Shown piece by piece: positions 9,518 through 17,055 of a stretch of 18,124 nucleotides of DNA (position 1 is the stretch's first letter; each line of letters opens with the position of its first letter). The translations under genes and the position numbers were made by a program. The stretch lies in the NCBI GenBank assembly GCA_964442185.1, contig CAYTWT010000346.1, positions 1 through 18,124 of the forward strand, read 5' to 3'. The notes under the pieces were generated by a model that ran no database searches, was not told the origin of the DNA, and saw nothing but the letters and a program-made list of their open reading frames with translations. The stretch is from CADEEV01 sp964442185 (GTDB lineage: Bacteria > Acidobacteriota > Vicinamibacteria > Fen-336).

Positions 9518-10089
9518 TGAGAGACGCGCTTGATCGTGCAGCCGAAGGCCTTGGCCTCCTTCACGGGCACGTCCTTGCCGGTCAGCAGCGCGTCGACGGC
9601 GTTGCGAAGATCCTGGCTCGCGATGGCCTTGCCGGATTTGTCGTCGTCGATGCGCCCGTGATAGCGCAGCGTCCACGAGGCGTCGAACAGGTACGTCTCG
9701 GGCGTCACCTGGGCGCCGAGGTCGTCGGCCTTCTTGTTGCCGTCATCCTTGAGGATCGGGAACATGAAGCCATGCGTCTTCGCGTGCTCGGCGATCTCCG
9801 CGGGGCTCTCCTGCTTGTTGGAGTTGATGCCGACGAACGCGACACCCCTGGCCTCGTACTCCTTCGCAAACGCCGCCATGCGTTGGTTGTAGGCGTTCGA
9901 GACCGGGCACTGCGTCGCGATGAAGGCGAGCACGACGCCCTTCTTGCCTGCGAGCGACGCCAGGCTCACGTCCTTGCCGGTGGCGTCCTTCAGCGTGAAC
10001 GGCGTGAGCTTGTCACCCACGGCGATGGGTGCCGCGGATGCGGCAGCGCCGAGAGCGGCGATTGTCAAAACGGCGATGGCTAGACGCAT
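9514..10089 (-). CDS. Secreted redoxin (peroxiredoxin/thioredoxin-like) protein
   Basis: The product is 191 residues with a clear signal peptide (M-R-L-A-I-A-V...A-S-A-A). The mature part begins V-G-D-K-L-T-P-F-T-L-K-D-A-T-G-K, the opening of AhpC/TSA-type redoxins. The active-site strand reads V-L-A-F-I-A-T-Q-C-P-V-S-N-A-Y, with C61 followed by P-V-S, so the second Cys of a CxxC is replaced by Ser. A conserved-looking C-terminal cysteine (C184 in F-G-C-T-I-K-R) could act as resolving partner. Similar proteins occur widely in Gram-negative bacteria as envelope redoxins of unproven substrate. A ribosome site (AGGAGG) lies 11 bases before the ATG. It is the first gene of a two-gene unit with the TlpA-like protein. 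Confidence 0.85.
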   Translation of the reverse strand: MRLAIAVLTIAALGAAASAAPIAVGDKLTPFTLKDATGKDVSLASLAGKKGVVLAFIATQCPVSNAYNQRMAAFAKEYEARGVAFVGINSNKQESPAEIAEHAKTHGFMFPILKDDGNKKADDLGAQVTPETYLFDASWTLRYHGRIDDDKSGKAIASQDLRNAVDALLTGKDVPVKEAKAFGCTIKRVSQ

Positions 10090-10171
10090 GTACGATTGGC
10101 CCTCCTTGACCCCGCCCCTATTCTACGTGGCTCGGCCCACGCCAGCAGCTGAGTCGCCCACCCCACCGCTA

Positions 10172-10206
10172 CCTGGCAGCGCTAGCCAGGAGGGCCGGCG
10201 CGGCCC
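10172..10206. repeat. Two adjacent inverted repeats upstream of the GH8 gene
   Basis: CCTGGC (10172-10177) and GCCAGG (10185-10190) flank the 7-base centre AGCGCTA. Two bases later, GGGCC (10192-10196) and GGCCC (10202-10206) flank GGCGC. Both lie in the 149-base gap between the divergent redoxin and GH8 genes, ending 32 bases before the GH8 start. They could be an operator, or stem-loops in the GH8 leader. No convincing -35/-10 pair is seen in this gap. In such G+C-rich DNA short stems arise by chance, so confidence is moderate for the first and low for the second. Confidence 0.4.
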
Positions 10207-10238
10207 CGACCTCTCCGCGGTAGCGTCGAGGCGCGGGT

Positions 10239-11525
10239 ATGATCCCTGGTGTGGTCCGCTTTTCCTCGAGCCTCGTAGGGCTCGCGCTGTGCAGCGCCTC
10301 CTGCGCGGGGAGCGCGCAACTGGCGCCCTCCCCGACGCCCTCGCCTGCTCCCGGCGCGATCCGGCGCCCCTTTCCCCAGCATGAGACATACGCCGCCGGT
10401 ACGATCCGCCCGAGCCGGCGCTCGCAGGCCCAGCAGGACGACGACGTGCGAGCGCTTTACGCGCGCTGGAAGAGCCGCTACCTCGTGGCCGCGGGCAGCG
10501 GGCCGGACGGCAGCGCGCTCCAGCGCGTGAGCTTTGGCAGCGGCAACCCGGGCCGGACCGTCTCCGAGGGACAGGGCTACGGAATGCTGATCGTCGCCGT
10601 GATGGCGGGTGACGACCCCGACGCGCGCACGCTCTTCGATGGCCTGTATCGTTTCGCGCTCGCCCACCCGAGCACGATCGACGCGCGGCTCATGGGTTGG
10701 GAGGTGCCGACGGGCGCCGCGGGCGCCGACAGCGCGTTCGACGGGGACGCGGACATCGCGTTCGCGCTGCTGCTGGCCGATGCGCAGTGGGGAAGCGCCG
10801 GCAGCATGAACTACGCCGAAGGCGCGCGCCGCAGCATCGCCGGGATTCTCGAGTCCACGATCGGCCCGGAGAGCCGGCTCCCGATGCTGGGCGACTGGAC
10901 CGAGGCCGGCGGCAACCCGTACAACGAGTACACGCCGCGCACGTCCGACTTCATGCCGGACCACTTCCGCGCGTTCTCGCGCTTCACCGGCAACCCGGCC
11001 TGGGACGTGGTGGTGTTGCGCAGTCAGGGCGTCGTCGGCGCGCTGCAGTCGCGCCATTCGCCCGGGACGGGCCTGCTGCCGGACTTCGTGGTTCCGACCT
11101 CCGCGGGCGACCATACGCCGCGGCCGGCGCCCGCTGGCTTCCTCGAAGGTCCCAACGACGGCCGCTACTACTACAACGCGTGTCGCGCTCCGTGGCGACT
11201 GGGAGTGGATGGCTTGCTGAGCGGGGACGCGACATCGCTCGCGCAGGCGCGGAGACTCGCGGCGTGGTCGCGCGACGCGACCGGCGGCGATCCGATGCGC
11301 ATCCACGCCGGGTATCGGCTGGACGGCGCGCCCATCTCCGGGAGCGAGCACTTCACGACGGCCTTCGCGGCTCCGCTCGCCGTTGCGGCGATGACCGACC
11401 GGTCGCTCCAGACATGGCTCGACGACCTGTACGACGCGGTGCGCGACCACCCCGAGGACTACTACGAGGACAGCCTCTCGCTGCTGTCCCTGCTGGCCCT
11501 GACCGGCAACTACTGGGCGCCCTGA
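10239..11525 (+). CDS. Secreted glycoside hydrolase family 8 enzyme (glucanase/chitosanase type)
   Basis: The product is 428 residues. A signal with a lipobox-like C-S-A-S-C (Cys22) suggests an anchored or secreted enzyme, followed by a proline/serine linker (29-40). GH8 landmarks are clear: T-V-S-E-G-Q-G-Y-G-M at 107-116, where E110 matches the general acid; F-D-G-D-A-D-I-A-F-A at 167-176; R-T-S-D-F-M-P-D-H-F-R-A-F at 234-246; and Y-Y-Y-N-A-C-R-A-P-W-R-L-G at 310-322. Family members are inverting enzymes cutting beta-1,4 glucans, lichenan, xylan or chitosan. Position N313 corresponds to the catalytic-base Asp of CelA-type enzymes, so this looks like the subgroup that uses another base; E303 in F-L-E-G-P-N-D-G is a candidate. 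It is not in a cellulose synthase (bcs) cluster, unlike BcsZ. The gene is solitary and convergent with the next one. Confidence 0.9.
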   Translation: MIPGVVRFSSSLVGLALCSASCAGSAQLAPSPTPSPAPGAIRRPFPQHETYAAGTIRPSRRSQAQQDDDVRALYARWKSRYLVAAGSGPDGSALQRVSFGSGNPGRTVSEGQGYGMLIVAVMAGDDPDARTLFDGLYRFALAHPSTIDARLMGWEVPTGAAGADSAFDGDADIAFALLLADAQWGSAGSMNYAEGARRSIAGILESTIGPESRLPMLGDWTEAGGNPYNEYTPRTSDFMPDHFRAFSRFTGNPAWDVVVLRSQGVVGALQSRHSPGTGLLPDFVVPTSAGDHTPRPAPAGFLEGPNDGRYYYNACRAPWRLGVDGLLSGDATSLAQARRLAAWSRDATGGDPMRIHAGYRLDGAPISGSEHFTTAFAAPLAVAAMTDRSLQTWLDDLYDAVRDHPEDYYEDSLSLLSLLALTGNYWAP

Positions 11526-11596
11526 TGGTGCGGGGGACCACGGTGGCGACGATCGAACGCTGCACGGCCATGGACGGCACGTGGGGGATGAAGAAC

Positions 11597-11610
11597 CGGC
11601 GTGATCGCCG
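11597..11610. terminator. Weak stem-loop between convergent genes
   Basis: CGGCG (11597-11601) and CGCCG (11606-11610) form a short G+C stem with a TGAT loop. It sits in the 111-base gap between the convergent GH8 and spermidine-synthase-like genes, where a shared terminator would be expected. There is no T run on either side, so this is a weak candidate. Confidence 0.25.
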
Positions 11611-11636
11611 AGCTCCAGAGAGACCTGCCGAGCTAC

Positions 11637-13844
11637 CTACGGCGTCAGGAACTCGTCGCGGGGAAACAGGTCGGTGTTCGGCTCGAGGCCGCTGGCGCGT
11701 GTCTCGGGATCGGCGCGGTGGCTGGCGCGCAGCAGGTTGACGAGGCTTGCCGCAATCGCCGGCCCCAGCCAGCGCTGAACCGGCTCCGATTCCGCGCGCG
11801 AGCGCCAGGCGCCGCGGTCGATCGCGATGGGCGCGTCGGAGCCGATCAGGATGATGGCGCCGCCGCCAGCATCGATCTCCAGCGCGTGCGGGAAGGCGCG
11901 GCTGAAGCTCGCGTAGACTCGCGGCGTCGGGGCCCAACTGCAGACGAGGCCCCCGGGCTTGAGCCGGCGGGCGCAAGTGCGGAAGAACTCGACCGAGTAG
12001 AGGTTGCCGCTGCCGGCGCTGTGCGGGCGCAGCGCGTCGGCCTCGATCAGGTCGTAGCGCGCGGCTGTGTGCTCGAGACTGCTGCGGCCGTCGTCGAGGA
12101 TGACGTGCAGCCGGCTGTCACGCAGGAAGCTCGCGAGCGAAGCTGTGGGTTCGCGCGCCAGGAAGCGTAGCAGCAGCCCCGGCTGCGGTGCGCTCAACTC
12201 GAAGACCGTGACGCTCCGCGTTTCGGGCCGGCACGAAGCCGCCCAGGCCGTGTCCCCGGAGCCGAGGCCGATGATCGCCACGTCGTGAGGCGCGGGGTGG
12301 ATGAGCGCCGGCAGCGCGCCCAGGTAGGTGTGCGCGCCACCGAACGGGATCTGGCTGTTGCCCTTGCCGTTGACCGACACCCGCCAGCGATCCTCGGGCA
12401 AGGCCTCGATCTCGGGGATGATGGCCGCGACGCCGGTCGCGTCCTCCGCCAGGAGCGCGCGCGCGGGGTCCGTCCCGTGGAGCCGGCTCCAGAGTTGCTG
12501 CTGGGTCGGCAGGGCGAAGCTCGCAAGCATCAGCGCCGCCGCCAGCGCGGCGAAGCGGCTAGCCAGTCCGTGGGCCCACATCCCGACGCCGGCGAAGGCG
12601 ATCCCGATCACGAGCAACACGCGAAGCGTGCCCATCGACCCGAGCTGGCTCAGTGATACGAGGCCGACGAGCAGGCTCCCTGCGACACAGCCGGCGATGT
12701 TCGCCGCCTGAAGCGCCCCCACCTTGTGGCCGCTGGTGCGCACGTCGTCGTGGACGGCGCGTTGCAGGATCGGGAACACGAGGCCCATCAGGAACGTCGG
12801 CGCGCCGTAAAGGGCCAGGGGGAAGAGCAGGTACAGGCGCCCGATGTCGATCGCCGTGGCGTCTTGCCCGAGCGTCAGCCCCTCGTAGCGCGACCAGTAC
12901 TGGAAGAACCAGCTGTCGACGGGTGTGTGCGCGATCCCGATCACTGCCAACGCGGAGGCGACGAGCAGCAGGCACTGACAGACCAGAAACGCGCGCAGTG
13001 GGCGGGCCAGGCGAGGCGCGATCCGTGCGCCCATGAGCGAGCCCGCTCCGCAGCCCAGCAGGTAGAGTGCGAGCACGCTGCCGAAGGTGAAGGCCGAAGA
13101 CTTGACCCCGACGTCGACGATCCGGAACCACAGGATCTCGAGGGCCAGCGCCACGAAGCCGCTCGTGGCATAGAGCATGAGCCAGAGCCCGAAGGATCGT
13201 GAACCAGCAGCTTCGCCAGTGGCGGCGGGCTCCGGTCTCGGAACTTCGTCGGCCTCCGAGACGGCCCGCGCGAGGCCGAGAGCCGAGCAGCCGACGACGA
13301 AGTTGGTGGTGGCGGCGCACCACACCGCAGCGCCGATGCCACCAAAACGGATCAGCAGCCACGGCGTCACGGCCGCTCCGAAGGCTGCCCCCAGGACGTT
13401 GACACCGTACAGGTTCCCGAGTGTACGCGCGGCGGTGGCGGCGTTCCGGACTGTGGCTCTTGCCAGAAGCGGGAGCGACATGCCCATCAGCGCAGTCGGC
13501 GGCAGCAGCGCCAGGAAGTGGGCTGTCGCGGCTCGCCACGGCGCGCCATAGAGCCACGCGCCCCGGACATAGAGCAGGTCGTAATAGAGGAACGGTGAAA
13601 GCGCGCCGAACACAGAGATCGCGACCTCGACGCAGCCGAACAGCTGCATCGCACGGCGAGGGGTGAGCCGAGCGCTGCGGACCCCGCCCACGTGAGCGCC
13701 GATCCCCAGGCCCGCCATGACCGCGCCCACGATCATGGCCACGGAGTAGATCGAGGCGCCGCTGCCCAGCGCCAGGATCCGCTGCCAGGCGGTCTGGTAG
13801 GCGAGGGCCGCGGCGCCGCTCAGGAAGAACAGGAGAATGATCAA
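11637..13844 (-). CDS. Multi-pass membrane protein fused to a spermidine synthase-like domain
   Basis: The product is 735 residues. About ten or more hydrophobic helices span residues 1-445, beginning I-I-L-L-F-F-L-S-G-A-A-A-L-A-Y-Q, a recognised opening of the fused MFS/spermidine synthase-like family. The C-terminal third is a Rossmann methyltransferase-like domain: D-V-A-I-I-G-L-G-S-G-D-T-A at 521-533 for the SAM-type nucleotide, D-D-G-R-S-S-L at 584-590, and Y-D-L-I-E-A-D at 597-603. The aminopropyltransferase gate Asp region is not recognisable, so true spermidine synthesis is doubtful. The only usable start in this frame is a TTG at 13842-13844, since a stop lies five codons upstream; no ribosome site is obvious. 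The gene is divergent from the Mla operon 100 bases away. Substrate is unknown; family members are mostly uncharacterised. Confidence 0.87.
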   Translation of the reverse strand: MIILLFFLSGAAALAYQTAWQRILALGSGASIYSVAMIVGAVMAGLGIGAHVGGVRSARLTPRRAMQLFGCVEVAISVFGALSPFLYYDLLYVRGAWLYGAPWRAATAHFLALLPPTALMGMSLPLLARATVRNAATAARTLGNLYGVNVLGAAFGAAVTPWLLIRFGGIGAAVWCAATTNFVVGCSALGLARAVSEADEVPRPEPAATGEAAGSRSFGLWLMLYATSGFVALALEILWFRIVDVGVKSSAFTFGSVLALYLLGCGAGSLMGARIAPRLARPLRAFLVCQCLLLVASALAVIGIAHTPVDSWFFQYWSRYEGLTLGQDATAIDIGRLYLLFPLALYGAPTFLMGLVFPILQRAVHDDVRTSGHKVGALQAANIAGCVAGSLLVGLVSLSQLGSMGTLRVLLVIGIAFAGVGMWAHGLASRFAALAAALMLASFALPTQQQLWSRLHGTDPARALLAEDATGVAAIIPEIEALPEDRWRVSVNGKGNSQIPFGGAHTYLGALPALIHPAPHDVAIIGLGSGDTAWAASCRPETRSVTVFELSAPQPGLLLRFLAREPTASLASFLRDSRLHVILDDGRSSLEHTAARYDLIEADALRPHSAGSGNLYSVEFFRTCARRLKPGGLVCSWAPTPRVYASFSRAFPHALEIDAGGGAIILIGSDAPIAIDRGAWRSRAESEPVQRWLGPAIAASLVNLLRASHRADPETRASGLEPNTDLFPRDEFLTP

Positions 13845-13892
13845 GCGGGGCGCATTCTAGCCGCGTTCCAGGGGGGCCGTGGGGGCGGAGCC

Positions 13893-13898
13893 TATAAT
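13893..13898 (+). promoter_or_regulatory. Consensus -10 hexamer ahead of the Mla operon
   Basis: TATAAT matches the sigma70 -10 consensus exactly and is unusual in this G+C-rich DNA. It lies about 45 bases before the preferred permease start. No acceptable -35 hexamer is found 16-18 bases upstream (the stretch is nearly all G), so the promoter may need an activator. It is a candidate only. Confidence 0.4.
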
Positions 13899-13943
13899 GC
13901 TTACGTCTTGTCCCCAAGCCTTTCGTTTCCGCTCGCAACGCTG

Positions 13944-14720
13944 GTGCTGCGGCTCGTGTCGCGGACCAAGCTCGTGGTCCTGGGTTTCCAGGAGTACGTG
14001 CTGCTCTCGGTGCGGGGCACGGCCGCCCTGTTCACGCGGCCGCGCTACCTCCACGACATTCTCGCGCAGATGGACAGCCTGGGTGTCGGCTCGCTTTCCA
14101 TCGTGATCCTGACGGGGATGTTCACGGGCATGGTACTGGCGCTCCAGTCGGCGGCCAGCCTCGACGTTTTCGGCGCGCGCCCCTACGTGGGCCGGCTCGT
14201 CTGCGTGTCTATGGTCCGCGAGTTGGGGCCGGTGCTCACGGCGCTGATGGTCACCGGCCGCGTCGGCTCTGGCATGGCGGCTGAGCTTGGCTCGATGGTG
14301 GTGACGCAGCAGATCGATGCGCTGCGCGTGCTCGGCACCGACCCGCTGCGAAAGCTGGTGGCGCCGCGCATCGCCGCGGCCGTCGTCATGGTTCCCATCC
14401 TCACAGTGCTGTCGGACGCCGTCGGCATCTTCGGGGCCGGCCTGATCAGCATCTTCAACCTGAAGCTGACCTGGCCGTACTACTGGCGAACCGTCGGCCA
14501 GGCGCTCGCCCTCAACGACCTGATCATGGGCCTGACCAAGCCGATCGTCTTCGGCTTCATCCTGGCGAGCGTCGGCTGTTACATGGGCCTCACCACCAGG
14601 GGCGGCACGCAGGGCGTGGGCGTCGCGACGACGCGCTCGGTGGTCGCGGCCTCGGTCATGATCCTGGTCTCCGACTTCTTCATGACCAAGGTCCTGCTGC
14701 TGCTCTTCCCGGTGAACTGA
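13944..14720 (+). CDS. mlaE: MlaE-type phospholipid ABC transporter permease
   Basis: The product is 258 residues from the chosen GTG, matching the length of E. coli MlaE (260). Family features include S-I-V-I-L-T-G-M-F-T-G-M-V-L-A-L-Q (about 50-67), M-V-R-E-L-G-P-V-L-T-A-L-M-V-T-G-R-V-G-S-G-M-A-A-E-L-G-S-M (about 91-119), and T-D-P-L-R-K-L-V-A-P-R. The core helices and the E-L-G-P signature define the MlaE/TrgD1 permease family. It would form the inner-membrane channel that moves phospholipid to or from the MCE protein. The start is uncertain: a TTG at 13908 would add 12 residues, and neither has a good ribosome site. The stop overlaps the ATPase start by one base (TGATG). Confidence 0.92.
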   Translation: MLRLVSRTKLVVLGFQEYVLLSVRGTAALFTRPRYLHDILAQMDSLGVGSLSIVILTGMFTGMVLALQSAASLDVFGARPYVGRLVCVSMVRELGPVLTALMVTGRVGSGMAAELGSMVVTQQIDALRVLGTDPLRKLVAPRIAAAVVMVPILTVLSDAVGIFGAGLISIFNLKLTWPYYWRTVGQALALNDLIMGLTKPIVFGFILASVGCYMGLTTRGGTQGVGVATTRSVVAASVMILVSDFFMTKVLLLLFPVN

Positions 14721-15634
14721 TGAGCGATTTCATCCGGAAGATCCAGGAGGTGGCCGAGGGGGTCACGGACAAGGTCTCGGAGAACGTCGCCGAGCTGCTG
14801 GGCGTCTCGCGCGAGGCGGAGGAGGCTCCGCGGCGCAGCCTCGACGAGCCGATCGTTTCCTTCCGCGATGTGCAGCTCGCTTTCGACCGCCCCGTCCTGC
14901 AGAACCTGAGCTTCGACCTCTACCCGGGCGCGACGCAGATCATCCTGGGTGGCTCGGGCTCCGGGAAGACCACGATCCTGCGGCTCATCCTGGGATTGCT
15001 GAAGCCGGATGCCGGCAGGATTCGCGTCGACGGCGCCGACGTGGGCAAGCTCGACGAGAACGAGTTACGCGCCGTCCGGCTGAAGATCGGCATGGTCTTC
15101 CAGGAGGGGGCCCTGTTCGACTCGCTCTCGGTGGCGGAGAACGTCGGCTTCCGGCTCCGCGAAGATGGCCTGCCGGACGCGGAGATCGAGGCACGAGTCC
15201 GTGCGATGCTCGGCTTCGTGGGCCTGGCCTCGCACTACGAGAAGAGCCCGTCGGAGCTGTCGGGCGGACAGCGCCGTCGCGTGGCCGTGGCCCGCGCGCT
15301 CGCCGCCCGGCCGCAGATCATGCTCTACGACGAACCGACCACGGGCCTCGACCCGATCACCGCGACCACGATCACGGACCTGATCGTGAAAGTCCGAGAC
15401 CTCGACGGCGTCTCGTCGATCCTGGTCACGCACCAGCTTCGCGACGCCTTCAACGTGGCACGCACCTTCGCCTGCCGCGAGGGCGAGGACTTCGGCTTCC
15501 GCCGTGTCGAAGACCTGAAGCTGCTGGCGGGCACCGACTTCCTGATGCTGCGCGAAGGGCAAGTGCAGTTCGAGGGTTCGCCCCACGAACTGGTCACGTC
15601 CACGGACCCGTATCTCAAGGAGTTCCTGAGCTAG
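14720..15634 (+). CDS. mlaF: MlaF-type phospholipid ABC transporter ATPase
   Basis: The product is 304 residues. ATPase motifs are complete: Walker A G-G-S-G-S-G-K-T-T at 77-85, Q-loop Q128, signature L-S-G-G-Q at 180-184, Walker B I-M-L-Y-D-E-P with E205, and H-loop H238. Compared with E. coli MlaF (269 residues) there are two additions. One is an N-terminal amphipathic, charged extension of about 43 residues (I-R-K-I-Q-E-V-A...R-R-S-L-D-E) before the ABC core. The other is an insertion of roughly 18 residues after the H-loop (about 250-270, C-R-E-G-E-D-F-G-F-R-R-V-E-D). I recall similar insertions in homologues from Acidobacteriota-like lineages. It is coupled to the permease by a one-base overlap and powers it. 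No separate STAS-domain MlaB is present in the operon. Confidence 0.94.
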   Translation: MSDFIRKIQEVAEGVTDKVSENVAELLGVSREAEEAPRRSLDEPIVSFRDVQLAFDRPVLQNLSFDLYPGATQIILGGSGSGKTTILRLILGLLKPDAGRIRVDGADVGKLDENELRAVRLKIGMVFQEGALFDSLSVAENVGFRLREDGLPDAEIEARVRAMLGFVGLASHYEKSPSELSGGQRRRVAVARALAARPQIMLYDEPTTGLDPITATTITDLIVKVRDLDGVSSILVTHQLRDAFNVARTFACREGEDFGFRRVEDLKLLAGTDFLMLREGQVQFEGSPHELVTSTDPYLKEFLS

Positions 15635-15644
15635 GAGCAACGCG

Positions 15645-16700
15645 ATGCTGGACAAGTCGAAGGCCCTGACCTGGACGGAGCTGCGTGTCGGCGCCGTGGT
15701 CATCGTGAGCCTGAGCGTGCTCGCGGTGACGATCCTCTACATCGGCGGGGGTGGTGGCTCGCCCTTCGCGGCCAAGTACGTGGTGAAGGCGCTGATGTCC
15801 GACGTGAACGGCCTCAAGCCGGGCGCGCCGGTGCGTCTGGGCGGCGTCGAGGTGGGCGCGGTCACGCGCGTCGATTTCGCCCCCGAGGGCGGGGGCGGGC
15901 TGGTCGAGATCTCGATGACGCTCGATCGCCGAGTCAAGGGCCGCATCAGGACGGAGAGCGAGGCGACGCTCGGCTCGCTGGGCCTGCTCGGCGAGAAGGC
16001 TGTGGACATCACCAGCGCCTTGCGTGGCGAGCCGCTCGAGGACGGCGAATTCATCTCCGCCGCCGCGGAAGACCCGTTCAAGGGACTGCTCGCCGACGCC
16101 TCGACCTCCAGCGCTCACCTGCGCCGTATCCTCTCGCGCATGGATGCGGGCGAGGGCCTGATCGGCAAGGCGCTGCGCGACGATGAACTCTACGACCGCA
16201 TGCTGGACGTGAGCATGCGCCTGCAGGGTGTGATGTCGAAGCTCGAGGCTGAGACCGGCCCGCTCGGGCGGCTCGTCAACGATCAGGCGATGTCGGATCG
16301 CATCGCGAACTCGGCGAAGAGCCTGGACCAGGTCCTGACCCGCATCGACTCGGGCGAGGGCGCGCTCGGCGCGTTGTCGAAGGATCCGGAGTTCGCGAAG
16401 AACCTCAAGGATCTGACGGCCAGTCTCAGCGACGTGGCGGCGAGCCTAAGGCGCGGCGAGGGGACGGCCGGCAAGCTGCTCCACGACGATGCGCTCTTCA
16501 ACCGGATAGACGGCGTCTCGAGCCGGCTTGACGCCCTGCTGAGCCGCGTGGAGAAGGGCGAGGGCACGGCGGGCAAGCTGTTCCAGGATCCCGAGCTCTA
16601 CAACAATCTCAACGCGGCCTTGAAGGAAGTGCGCTCGCTGGTCAGCGACGTGCGAGCCGATCCCGGCAAGTACTTGCGGGTGAAGCTCAGCCTGTTCTAG
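15645..16700 (+). CDS. mlaD: MCE-domain (MlaD-like) lipid-binding protein with helical repeats
   Basis: The product is 351 residues. One transmembrane helix near the N-terminus (about 13-34) is followed by an MCE domain at about 42-125: V-N-G-L-K-P-G-A-P-V-R-L-G-G-V-E-V-G and, later, S-L-G-L-L-G-E-K-A-V-D-I. Such domains form hexameric rings that ferry lipid across the periplasm. After residue 150 the protein is helical and built from five units starting at 169, 203, 237, 271 and 305, exactly 34 residues apart. Their shared pattern is G-E-G-x-x-G-K-L-x-x-D-x-x-L-y-x-x-I. E. coli MlaD (183 residues) lacks such a tail, which may extend the channel toward the outer membrane. A GGAG site lies seven bases before the ATG and ten bases after the ATPase stop, so it is co-transcribed. 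Confidence 0.93.
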   Translation: MLDKSKALTWTELRVGAVVIVSLSVLAVTILYIGGGGGSPFAAKYVVKALMSDVNGLKPGAPVRLGGVEVGAVTRVDFAPEGGGGLVEISMTLDRRVKGRIRTESEATLGSLGLLGEKAVDITSALRGEPLEDGEFISAAAEDPFKGLLADASTSSAHLRRILSRMDAGEGLIGKALRDDELYDRMLDVSMRLQGVMSKLEAETGPLGRLVNDQAMSDRIANSAKSLDQVLTRIDSGEGALGALSKDPEFAKNLKDLTASLSDVAASLRRGEGTAGKLLHDDALFNRIDGVSSRLDALLSRVEKGEGTAGKLFQDPELYNNLNAALKEVRSLVSDVRADPGKYLRVKLSLF

Positions 16701-16728
16701 TCTTACGTGTTAGCGGTCAGGAGGCGTG

Positions 16729-17052
16729 ATGAGCGACGACCAGAATTCGGGCGCATCGGGAATCATCCTTTCGTTCATGTTGGGCGGGCTCACGGGCGCG
16801 GCGCTCGCGATCCTGTTCGCCCCGCGTTCGGGCAAGGAGACGCGGGATCTGCTGGGCGAGAGGATTCGCGACGGCAAGGAGCACGGCCGCGAACTGCGCG
16901 ACAGGGCCGCGAGCAAGGGCCGCGAGATCCTGGAGGACGCCTCCGACTACGTGGATCGCGCCAAGGAAGGCGCCACTGCGCGCAAGGACCGTCTCGCCGC
17001 TGCGGTCGAAGCCGGGCGGCAAGCCTATCGCGACGAGAAAGAAAAGATGTAA
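16729..17052 (+). CDS. YtxH-domain small membrane protein
   Basis: The product is 107 residues. After a short polar start comes a glycine-rich transmembrane segment (about 10-31: I-I-L-S-F-M-L-G-G-L-T-G-A-A-L-A-I-L-F), then A-P-R-S-G-K-E-T-R-D-L-L, the signature of YtxH (gas-vesicle-GvpP-like) proteins. The rest is a highly charged helix rich in E, R, K and A, likely a coiled coil. AGGAGG (16719-16724) supports translation here; I use the ATG at 16729, with the GTG at 16726 as an alternative. It follows the MCE gene by 28 bases and is probably in the same transcript. YtxH proteins have no firm biochemical role; some are linked to envelope stress. Confidence 0.85.
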   Translation: MSDDQNSGASGIILSFMLGGLTGAALAILFAPRSGKETRDLLGERIRDGKEHGRELRDRAASKGREILEDASDYVDRAKEGATARKDRLAAAVEAGRQAYRDEKEKM

Positions 17053-17055
17053 GGG

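Noticed and set aside
10182..11450. Minus-strand frame of about 420 codons opposite the GH8 gene
   Set aside because: It has no recognisable protein features and is fully antisense to a well-supported glycosidase.
12559..13938. Alternative minus-strand frame of about 460 codons within the spermidine-synthase-like gene
   Set aside because: The translation is arginine- and proline-rich without hydrophobic helices, while the frame ending at 11637 has transmembrane helices and a nucleotide-binding loop.
13692..13943. N-terminal extension of the MlaE frame back to 13692
   Set aside because: The extra 84 residues overlap the divergent membrane-protein gene, are histidine-, glycine- and glutamine-rich, and do not resemble an MlaE N-terminus. 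The family length fits a start near 13944.
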